Source: an uncultured Latescibacterota bacterium (GTDB lineage Bacteria; Latescibacterota; UBA2968). From it: a stretch of 64,000 bases of DNA. How positions within the stretch are numbered: position 1 is the first letter of the stretch; every line of letters begins with the position of its first letter. The translations under genes and the position numbers were made by a program. Where the stretch lies: positions 3,598,896-3,662,895 of the forward strand of contig OY282377.1 of NCBI GenBank assembly GCA_958295785.1, in the 5' to 3' direction. The notes under the pieces were generated by a model. It searched no databases, was not told the DNA's origin, and worked only from the letters and a program-made list of their open reading frames with translations. Shown here piece by piece: positions 1-6,421 of the stretch.

Positions 1-125
1 ATATCTTGAGGCCGTCCAGTCGCTTTTTTATTTTGCTTTAAATTGTGCAAATCAATACTTTGTCACAACCTTGCCATACGCTCAATATAGCGTATCCATA
101 CCCACTTTTCAACGAGGAGTTTCCC

Positions 126-761
126 ATGCGCGTCATCGTTATCGGCACGGAATACACGGGCAAAACCACGCTGGTTCAGGCCATCCAAAAATGGGGCATG
201 GGCCGCGGGATTCGCCATCACATGGACGATCACTTTTCCATCCCCGACCAGCAAACCCTGACCAATCCCGCGGATCAAAAGGCCATGACCGAATTGCCCT
301 CGGCCATCAAAGAGCGTTTTCAGCGTTTCCAAATCGCCTATCACGTCCGCTTGGTCCACAAATACCAGCACGTCTTGCTCACCGGCTTTCACATCGAAGA
401 AATGGTCTATGGGCAACGCTACTACTATCCGGACCTCGCACGCCCGGTCGAAACTCCCCAAACGTGGGAAAAAGACATGCCCTCGGACATGATTTTGGTC
501 CTTCTCACAGCCAGCGCAGAGGTCATCAAACAGCGCATGAAAGACGACCCACACGATTATCCCATTGTGCCCGAATCCGACATCGAAGACGTGCAAGCCG
601 CGTTCCGCGAAGAGTTTCGCAAATCCTTCTTCAAACAAAAATTCCAGATCGACACATCAAACGTGACCACTTACTCCTTGCTCCACGACTTCCTCAAGCA
701 ATCGTTTCCCTACCTCAGCGCCGCGGACCACGCCATTCGCCTGGCAAGCAGCGAGAGGTAA
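126..761 (+). CDS. P-loop NTPase, small-molecule kinase-like
   Basis: A 211-residue protein opens with a Walker A loop, GTEYTGKT, at about residues 8-15, directly after a hydrophobic first strand (MRVIVI). This is the arrangement of nucleoside/adenylate-kinase-like P-loop enzymes. The segment MILVLLTASAEVIKQRM resembles the strand and LID-type helix that follow the core in deoxynucleoside and dephospho-CoA kinase relatives. I chose ATG 126 because an AGGAG Shine-Dalgarno lies 8-12 bases upstream and the P-loop starts immediately after it; the open frame reaches back to 45 without another good start. The substrate is not evident. No operon partner: about 160 bp of repeat-bearing spacer follow before the helicase gene. 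Confidence 0.75.
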   Translation: MRVIVIGTEYTGKTTLVQAIQKWGMGRGIRHHMDDHFSIPDQQTLTNPADQKAMTELPSAIKERFQRFQIAYHVRLVHKYQHVLLTGFHIEEMVYGQRYYYPDLARPVETPQTWEKDMPSDMILVLLTASAEVIKQRMKDDPHDYPIVPESDIEDVQAAFREEFRKSFFKQKFQIDTSNVTTYSLLHDFLKQSFPYLSAADHAIRLASSER

Positions 762-837
762 ATGGCGAGGGCCAGCCTTCAATCCTGAATAACGGCGACT
801 TCATTGTGCGAACTCCCCTCTCACGTCTTGCATCTTT

Positions 838-864
838 GGGCGAGCACGGGGGCTTCGCCCCTAC
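838..864. repeat. Dispersed GC palindrome repeat (first copy)
   Basis: First copy of an intergenic repeat with the pattern GGGCGRGCACGGGGGC then a short spacer and GCCCCTAC, in which GGGGC and GCCCC can pair. Other copies lie near 3618, 12950, 22747 (reverse), 40963, 44853, 49868, 53550, 53611, 54553, 57936 and 59491. Here it is followed by another recurring intergenic word, CTTTTGTGGCTAAACT. Confidence 0.8.
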
Positions 865-920
865 ATACGCTCGCCTTTTGTGGCTAAACTTACATCTCAC
901 CTCTCTTCACTACACCAACC

Positions 921-2324
921 TTGCCCGATCCATCTTCTGACATTCGCCTCGCATTTGACGATGGCACCCTCGTCCTCTTGAACCCGCCGCCGGGCTATGA
1001 ACCGCTGGCCCCTTTTGTGTGGGACAGCCGCGTGGGGCGTTGGCGCGCGCAGGCGCATCGCTATCGCCAAATTGTCGAAGCACTGCGCGTGCAAGACAGG
1101 GGCATCAAAAACATCGCCCCGCGCTACAACCGCCTCGCGCTCACCTTCAAGCGCGAACACGCGCCCCATCCCCATCAAGCCGAAGCCCTCGACGCATGGC
1201 GGTCAAACCAGCGGCGCGGCGTCGTGGTGTTGCCCACGGGCTCGGGCAAATCGCTTCTCGCGCTGATGGGCATTGCCGAAGTCAATCGCAGTACCCTCAT
1301 TGTCGCGCCCACCATCGACCTGATGAACCAGTGGTACGACCTGCTCAAAGACGCTTTCTCCCGCACGGTCGGCATCTTGGGCGGGGGCTATCACGAAATC
1401 GAAGCCCTCACCGTGACCACGTACGACAGCGCGTATATGCACATGGACCGCTACGGCAACCGGTTTGGCTTTCTCGTCTTTGACGAAGTCCACCACCTGC
1501 CCGGAGAATCCTATTCCCACGGCGCAGAGCTTTGCATCGCGCCCTATCGCCTAGGCCTCACGGCCACGCTCGAACGGCCAGATGGCCGCCATCTGATGCT
1601 GCGCGACCTCGTGGGGCCAACCGTTTATGAAAAGGGCATCCGCGACCTGTCGGGCGATTACCTCTCTGACTACAACACGCAGCGCATTGAAGTCGATATG
1701 GTTGCCGAAGAACGCGCCGAATACGAAACCGCGCGGTCGCAATTCAGCGCGTTTCTCGAATCCAAAAATCTGCGCTTGGGCAGCGCGTCGGGCTGGCAAA
1801 ACTTCGTGCGCCTCTCGGCGCGATCCAGCGATGGGCGCCGCGCCATGCTCGCCTATCGCCGGTATCGCAAAATCGCCTTGGGCACCGCCGCCAAATTGCG
1901 CGTGCTCGAAGACCTGCTCAAAAAACACCCGCGCGACCGCATGCTCATCTTCACCAACGACAACGAAACCGTCTATACCATCTCAGAGCAATTTCTCATT
2001 CCGGCCATCACGCACCAGACGCGCACCAAAGAACGTCGGGAAATCCTCAAAGCCTTTAACCGGGGCGACATTCTCGCGCTCGTCACGTCTCGCGTGCTCA
2101 ACGAAGGGGTCAATGTGCCCGAGGCCAATGTCGCCGTGGTGCTCTCTGGCACGGCCACCATCCGCGAACACGTCCAGCGCTTGGGTCGCATTTTGCGCCG
2201 CCGCGAAGGCAAACACGCCATCCTCTATGAAGTCATTTCCCGCAACACCGTTGAAGACCGCATATCCCGCCGCCGCAGACAACACGATGCGTACGACGGC
2301 ACGCAACGCGAGATGCGCGGTTGA
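921..2324 (+). CDS. XPB/Rad25-like superfamily 2 DNA helicase
   Basis: A 467-residue SF2 helicase. Walker A PTGSGKS is at about 105-111, DEVH (motif II) at about 188-191, the motif III-like LTATLERPDG follows at about 212, and the second RecA domain ends with the motif VI segment VQRLGRILRRREGK. The short N-terminal region before the helicase core and the RRREGKH motif fit the XPB branch of repair helicases. In archaea and some bacteria XPB works with the nuclease Bax1 (DUF790), and a DUF790 gene sits at 14317-15549 on the same strand, about 12 kb away. The start is a TTG with no clear Shine-Dalgarno, so the first residues are uncertain. The last 19 codons are copied again at 2853-2940. Confidence 0.88.
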   Translation: MPDPSSDIRLAFDDGTLVLLNPPPGYEPLAPFVWDSRVGRWRAQAHRYRQIVEALRVQDRGIKNIAPRYNRLALTFKREHAPHPHQAEALDAWRSNQRRGVVVLPTGSGKSLLALMGIAEVNRSTLIVAPTIDLMNQWYDLLKDAFSRTVGILGGGYHEIEALTVTTYDSAYMHMDRYGNRFGFLVFDEVHHLPGESYSHGAELCIAPYRLGLTATLERPDGRHLMLRDLVGPTVYEKGIRDLSGDYLSDYNTQRIEVDMVAEERAEYETARSQFSAFLESKNLRLGSASGWQNFVRLSARSSDGRRAMLAYRRYRKIALGTAAKLRVLEDLLKKHPRDRMLIFTNDNETVYTISEQFLIPAITHQTRTKERREILKAFNRGDILALVTSRVLNEGVNVPEANVAVVLSGTATIREHVQRLGRILRRREGKHAILYEVISRNTVEDRISRRRRQHDAYDGTQREMRG

Positions 2325-2356
2325 CAAACCCGCCCTATTGCGGCATTTTTGGGGTG
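2269..2356 (+). repeat. 88-bp direct repeat, copy 1 (helicase 3' end)
   Basis: This stretch covers the last codons and 3' flank of the helicase gene. It recurs at 2853-2940 with three mismatches. The two copies bound an AbrB-type antitoxin gene and the first part of a PIN toxin gene, which suggests that the cassette was inserted with duplication of the recipient sequence. Confidence 0.9.
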
Positions 2357-2386
2357 TGGATAACTGAAAACCACAGGAGAAAAATC

Positions 2387-2755
2387 ATGTATGCGTGCGT
2401 GACATCAAAAGGACAGATCACACTTCCCCGTGAAGTGAGAAATCAACTCAACTTAGCTACGGGATCCATCGTCTCTGTTGTCGTCAAAAATGGGCGCGCT
2501 GAACTCATTCCGGTTGAAGATGATGTTATGGCACTTAGAGGTCGCGTTCCAGCCAATGACCCGCAGGACTTTGACGTGATTGAAGGGGTGTACACCTGCG
2601 ACAGCAGTTCAATTGAAGAAAAAAAACGCATCGCCTCCATAGAAAGCATAGACAAACTTCAGAACTTGCAACAAAGGAAGCACGTCATTAAAGGCGATCC
2701 CGAAGACTTGGTCAATATCACTTGGGACAAGGAGATGAACCTTGATCTACCTTGA
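2387..2755 (+). CDS. AbrB/SpoVT-fold antitoxin-like protein
   Basis: A 122-residue protein starts with CVTSKGQITLPREVRNQL, the signature of the AbrB/MazE swapped-hairpin DNA-binding domain (residues 3-45), followed by a charged C-terminal extension that would normally bind a VapC-type toxin. ATG 2387 is preceded by AGGAGA at a good distance. The gene overlaps the start of a PIN-domain reading frame at 2742 by 14 bases, the usual antitoxin-toxin coupling. Because that toxin is cut short, this antitoxin is now an orphan. It lies between two 88-bp direct repeats. Confidence 0.8.
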   Translation: MYACVTSKGQITLPREVRNQLNLATGSIVSVVVKNGRAELIPVEDDVMALRGRVPANDPQDFDVIEGVYTCDSSSIEEKKRIASIESIDKLQNLQQRKHVIKGDPEDLVNITWDKEMNLDLP

Positions 2756-2852
2756 TACCCATGTTGTTGTGTGGTTGTATGCTGGTCAAATCGAAAAATT
2801 GAGCGAAAAGGCCAAATCGCGTATAAATGAAAATGACATTTATGTCTCTTTA
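2742..2852 (+). pseudogene. Truncated PIN-domain toxin (VapC-like N-terminus)
   Basis: From a TTG at 2742 the frame reads MIYLDTHVVVWLYAGQIEK and on to NENDIYVS. This is the first strand and helix of a PIN ribonuclease, including the first catalytic Asp (LDTHV). After about 37 residues the frame enters the second copy of the helicase-end repeat and homology stops; the remaining three acidic residues of the PIN active site are missing. It is therefore a dead toxin fragment behind a complete antitoxin gene. Confidence 0.8.
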
Positions 2853-2940
2853 GCCGCCGCAGACAACACGCTGCGTACGACGGCACGCAGCGCGAGATGC
2901 GCGGTTGACAAACCCGCCCTGTTGCGGCATTTTTGGGGTG
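2853..2940 (+). repeat. 88-bp direct repeat, copy 2
   Basis: Near-identical copy (85/88) of 2269-2356. It replaces the rest of the PIN toxin and leads directly into the UPF0175 gene, so the pre-insertion order was probably helicase then UPF0175-DUF3368. Confidence 0.9.
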
Positions 2941-2971
2941 GATGCACAAACAAAATTTCACGGAGCGCGCC

Positions 2972-3232
2972 ATGCCTCAAATTACCTTTGAATGCCCAGA
3001 TGATATTCTGCAAACCCTCAGCGAAACGCCCGAACACTTCGCTGAAACAGGACGCATGCTCATCGCCGTCAAGTTGTTTGAACTCGGCCACCTCTCGTCA
3101 GGTCAGGCAGCGCGTTTTGCCGGCATGGAGCGCGTTCTGTTTTTGGATGCCCTAAAGTCCTACCGCGTATCCGCCATCAACCTGTCCGCAGAAGATCTGG
3201 TCATGGATTTCTCCAATGCCAGAAACTTGTAG
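2972..3232 (+). CDS. UPF0175-family antitoxin-like protein
   Basis: An 86-residue protein. The centre, AVKLFELGHLSSGQAARFAG followed by MERVLFLDAL, is the typical UPF0175 helix-turn-helix-like core. UPF0175 genes are commonly paired with DUF3368 PIN-like toxins, and the reading frame of such a toxin starts inside the end of this gene at 3216. The toxin is broken by a composite insertion element. ATG 2972 has GGAGCG upstream and lies just past the second 88-bp repeat. Confidence 0.8.
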   Translation: MPQITFECPDDILQTLSETPEHFAETGRMLIAVKLFELGHLSSGQAARFAGMERVLFLDALKSYRVSAINLSAEDLVMDFSNARNL

Positions 3233-3304
3233 CATTGACACATCCCCCCTGCTTTACTTTTCCCGAATTGATCAATTAACGCTGATTCGCCGCCAATTTG
3301 ATAA

Positions 3305-3416
3305 GAGTCCCTAACAAAAAGCGTTGCCATGGATTTGTGAGAGGCCGCCTTTGAGGCGTTCCTGCGGGTGTTCACTCCTCTGTTTCAGATGCTTGATTTC
3401 TTTTTCTTAGGGCTTC
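3305..3416 (-). mobile_element. 112-bp MITE derived from the neighbouring IS5-family element
   Basis: The left 44 bases match the right end of the IS at 4830-5756 in reverse orientation, including CGTTGCCATGGATTTGTGAG. The remaining part matches the IS left end (AAATCAAG, CTGAAACAG and GGAACGCCTC in reverse). All transposase sequence is missing, so this is an internally deleted, non-autonomous copy. Its inner flank is TTA, also a TNA target. Confidence 0.8.
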
Positions 3417-3419
3417 TTA

Positions 3420-3756
3420 GCACTGGCTTACGGCGTTTTGGCACAGGCTCTGCAACGCCACTGTCTGGATTGCGGATTGTCGCGGATTAGGGGATTGCGC
3501 GGATTACCCTCCACCCTCCTGCCTCCGCTATGTCCTCTCTGTCTGCTTCATTGGCTGTCCTGCGCTTCCCAATGTTTGTCCCTCTAGGGTTGCCTTTCGC
3601 CTTGTATCTTGCCTTTTCGGGCGGGCACGGGGCACCGCCCCTACGTTTTTATTTTTTCATCTTTTAGCCGCGTGAAACAAAGTCTTGTCAAAAATGGCGT
3701 GATTGTATCATTTTTGTTCCCCATTTTTGTTTCTCAATTTTTTCAAGGTGGCGTTT
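3420..3756. other. Gene-free spacer inside the composite element
   Basis: No gene is visible. The spacer holds tandem-like GCGGATTA/GCGGATTG words (about 3466-3505) and one copy of the dispersed GC palindrome (3618-3645). Both also occur elsewhere in the window, so this segment was probably host DNA captured with the Rpn gene. Confidence 0.6.
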
Positions 3757-4830
3757 ATGACCGAATACGATACGATATCCAAACACCTGATTCAAACCTA
3801 CCCGGACGATTTCATCCGCTTCACACTCGGACGCGCTGACATCGAGGTGCTCGAGGTGCTCGAAACCGAGCAACCCACTGTGGAAGCCCGGCGCGCCGAT
3901 AGCCTGATTCTCGTGCGTATTGAGGGTGAGGATGCGTTGATTCATTGCGAATTTCAAACCGCGGACAGCACGGACGTCCCGATGTCGCATCGCATGGCCG
4001 GCTATATTGGTCGCGCCATAGAACGCTATGGTCTGCCGATCTTTTCCTTTGTGATCTACCTGCGTCCCGGTGCTGGACGACGCGATAAGGGATACTACAT
4101 CCAAGAACTGCCCGGCCATGAGGTGCTGGTGAAATACAAGGTGATTCGTCTGAGTGAGATCGACGGTCAAGCGATTATTGCGGGCGGTCATCCTGGCTTG
4201 CTTCCGTTTGCGCCATTGATGAAACCTCCGTCTGGGGTGTCTGCGGATGCGTGGTTGCGTCAATGTCTTCAAGCGACGGAAGCCTTGCCCTTGGATGCTT
4301 CAACCAAGGTTGACATGATGGCGGGTATGGCTATTTTAGGTGGGATATCGTATGAATTGTCCACCGTTAGGCGTATTATTTCTCAGGAGGGTTTTATGGA
4401 TGCGATTATGCGTGAATCATCGTTTGCCTAATACCTTACCCAACAAGGTATTGACCGCGGGATTGAGCAGGGCATTGAGCAGGGCATTGAGCAGGGCATT
4501 GAACAGGGCATTGAACAGGGCATTGAACAGGGCATTGAACAGGGCATTGAACAGGGCATTGAACAGGGCATTGAACAGGGCATTGAACAGGGCATTGAAC
4601 AGGGGATTGAACAGGGGATGCGTCGCGGCAGGGAGGAAGGGATTAGAGAAAGCACCATTGAAGATATTCTCGATGTGTTGGAGGTTCGCTTTGATGCGGA
4701 CGCGCCCGGTCAGTTCGCTGGTCGCATTCGGGCCATTGACGATTTGCAACAACTCAAGCAGTTGCATCGTGCGGCGGTGCAAGTGGACAATCTCGATGCT
4801 TTTCAGCATGCGTTGGACGCAGAGGCTTAG
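3757..4830 (+). pseudogene. Rpn-family PD-(D/E)XK nuclease/transposase-like gene with in-frame stop
   Basis: The product starts MTEYDTISKHLIQTYPDDF and continues with RRADSLILVRIEGEDALIHCEFQT. The D and ExQ pattern there is the catalytic core of the Rpn (recombination-promoting nuclease, PD-(D/E)XK) family, at about residues 48-70. The frame is interrupted by TAA at 4429-4431 and then runs on, in the same frame, through [10 protein letters not shown], 13 IEQG repeats and a C-terminal tail ending at TAG 4828-4830. The C-terminal GIxxG repeats are typical of this family. ATG 3757 follows AAGGTGG. The single nonsense codon probably leaves a 224-residue product without the repeat tail. Confidence 0.8.
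4462..4617 (+). repeat. 13 tandem copies of a 12-bp unit (IEQG codons)
   Basis: Thirteen head-to-tail copies of ATTGARCAGGGS encode (Ile-Glu-Gln-Gly)13. The inner copies are nearly identical, which implies recent slippage expansion and likely length variation between strains. Confidence 0.95.
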
Positions 4831-5756
4831 AAGCCCTAACATAAAGAAATCAAGCGTCTGAAACAGATGAGAGAACAGCCGATGGAGAGGAACGCCTCAT
4901 GGATGTCCGCTCTGCGTTCGTCGCGCACCCGCAGGCTGCGGAACTGACGGAGCCAGGCCAGCGTCCGCTCAACGACCCAGCGGTACACGCCCAACCCGCT
5001 GCCATGCTCTGTACCCCGCCGGGCGATCACCGGCCAGATGTGGCGCGCACGCAGGGCCTTCCGGCATGCCTTCGAGTCATAGGCACGGTCTGCATACAGC
5101 CGTTGGGGTCTGCGGCGCGGACGACCGCGTTTGCCTCTGACCGCAGGCACGGCGTCCACCAAGGGCAACCATTGCGTCACATCTGGCCGGTTCGCCTCGG
5201 TCACAATCGCGACCAGAGGTAGCCCGTTGGCATCGGTGATCCCCTGATGCTTACGCCCGGGCTTGCGGCGGTCTGTGGGATTGGGGCCGGTTTTTTTTTC
5301 CGCCCCCCACCGCACGGCGGGAGGCACTGTCCACACAGGCGCGAGACCCGGCCAGGCTATCGACCGCTCGCAGTTTGGACAACAGCAGATGATGAAGCCG
5401 CTCCCACACGCCGGCGTCATGCCATGCCTTCAGACGACGCCAGCAGGTCATCCCGGAACCCCACCCCATCTCTTGGGGCAACTGCTCCCACGGGATGCCG
5501 CTCTTCAGGACGAATAGAATGCCGGTCAACGCCTTGCGGTCATCAATGCGCTTACGGCCGGGAAAGCGGAACCGTCCAGGCTTGGGAACCGGCAAAAGGG
5601 GTTGGACCTTTTCCCAGAGTTCATCGCTCACGAGTGGTTTGGTCATCTGTTCCTCCTCGCCCGGTTGCAGATGCCGGGCATGGACGTTGTAAGGGTTGGG
5701 CTGAAAAGAAAGTCGGCCTCTCACAAATCCATGGCAACGCTTTATGTTAGGGCTTC
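4830..5756 (-). mobile_element. IS5-family insertion sequence (927 bp)
   Basis: The terminal inverted repeats are GAAGCCCTAACATAAAG at 4830 and its complement ending at 5756. Between them is one transposase read in two overlapping frames. The inner flank is TTA (4827-4829) and the outer flank TAA (5757-5759), both fitting a TNA target. The first base of the IS completes the stop codon of the Rpn-family gene. Confidence 0.88.
4836..5646 (-). CDS. IS5-family transposase, probable programmed frameshift
   Basis: Frame A starts at ATG 5646 behind a strong GAGGAGGAACAG ribosome site and reads MTKPLVSDELWEKVQPLLP, the usual IS5 N-terminus, through the first catalytic Asp (CVDSASRRAVGGGK). A run of nine A residues on the coding strand (5291-5299) lies where the frame must shift to B, which continues KKTGPNPTDRRKPG, the second Asp region (LYADRAYDSKACR) and the Glu region (RWVVERTLAWLRQFR), ending at 4836. 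Homopolymer slippage between orfA and orfB is known for this family, so the enzyme may be functional. A one-base sequencing error in the A9 run is the alternative. Confidence 0.85.
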
Positions 5757-6195
5757 TAAGGTGCTCGTGCCCGAAGCTGTCGTTACAGAATTGGCGATGG
5801 GAAAGGAACGCGGTGTTCGCGTTCCCGATCTGACCCATTATCCTTGGATTGAGATTCGACAAATAGAACGCCGGTCTGTATCAGAGAGCGTGGATTCACT
5901 GGGGGCCGGCGAGCGCGAAGTCATCCTCCTCGCGCTTGATGGTCATGCTGACTGGGTCATTTTGGACGATCTAGACGCCCGACATCAGGCCGAAAAAAGT
6001 GGTCTTCAAGTCATCGGCACAGTTGGCTTGTTGGCTTCTACCAAAAAAAACCTGCTCGCATCAGTGGCTCCCTTTCTCACAGCACTTAAAAATGCCGGGA
6101 GTGGTTGTCCGAAGACCTTAAACGAAGCGTTTTAGAATTGGCCGATGAAGCCTGAACAGCAAAAGCGCGATGGCGACACCCAATCTCCAAAAAGC

Positions 6196-6229
6196 AAAAG
6201 CGTACGTGTTCATAGACACGTACGCTTTT
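6196..6229. terminator. Bidirectional hairpin terminator
   Basis: A perfect 14-bp stem, AAAAGCGTACGTGT, a six-base loop and ACACGTACGCTTTT, followed by TTTATTTT on the + strand. It lies between the convergent DUF3368 and Mod genes. Confidence 0.85.
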
Positions 6230-6254
6230 TTATTTTGGCTTTCACTGTCTGATC

Positions 6255-6421
6255 TTATGCTACCATATCAAGGTCAACCGACCAGACTTCCCGCGATTTG
6301 GACTCGGCATCCCACTCCTCCATTTTGTCGAGTTCAACGAAAAGCGCGTCATCGGTTAAAGGTGAAAAATCTCGTCGCGCTGTCCATCGTATGATCGCAG
6401 AGGCAACCTCGTGCTTTTTTA
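6255..6421 (-). other. Possible small acidic ORF or remnant after mod
   Basis: The minus strand stays open from the end of the Mod gene to TAA at 6255-6257. It encodes a segment ending FSPLTDDALFVELDKMEEW and DAESKSREVWSVDLDMVA. The composition is protein-like and resembles short antitoxins, but there is no ATG before the internal Met (6323) and no recognised motif. It could be a remnant of a downstream antitoxin gene. Confidence 0.25.

Larger units (their letters stand above)
3305..5756. mobile_element. Composite IS5-type element carrying an Rpn-family gene
   Basis: The element is bounded by GAGTCCCTAAC at the left and the inverted GTTAGGGCTTC at the right, flanked by TAA on both sides (3302-3304 and 5757-5759), a TNA target as in the IS1031 subgroup of IS5. 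Its left arm is a 112-bp deletion derivative of the IS, its right arm a 927-bp IS with transposase, and between them lies an Rpn-family gene. The direct TAA flanks and the in-frame restoration of the DUF3368 gene on excision indicate that the whole unit moved together. Confidence 0.85.
3216..6135 (+). pseudogene. DUF3368 (PIN-like) toxin gene split by a composite insertion
   Basis: The 5' part (3216-3305, MPETCSIDTSPLLYFSRIDQ and on to RRQFDK) and the 3' part (5758-6135, from KVLVPEAVVTELAMGKERG to the stop) rejoin in frame when the 2452-bp element between them and one copy of the 3-bp TAA duplication are removed. The restored product is 154 residues, the normal size for DUF3368. Visible family features are DTSPL at the start, the EAVVTEL helix, GAGEREVILLAL and the acidic DWVILDDLDAR. 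The toxin is clearly inactivated. The upstream UPF0175 gene overlaps its start, as in intact pairs. Confidence 0.88.

Noticed and set aside
4462-4617. CRISPR array or minisatellite
   Set aside because: The 12-bp units are direct, without spacers, and in frame with the Rpn-family protein.
4428-4658. Minus-strand Cys/Met/Pro-rich repeat protein (MPCS repeats)
   Set aside because: It is the antisense shadow of the IEQG repeat in the Rpn gene, with no ribosome site.
3757-4830. In-frame TAA in the Rpn gene as another recoded codon
   Set aside because: TAA is not used for selenocysteine, and the position is not a conserved catalytic residue. A plain nonsense mutation explains it.
6170-6394. Short plus-strand frame after the DUF3368 gene
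   Set aside because: It runs through the terminator hairpin and has no ribosome site or motif.
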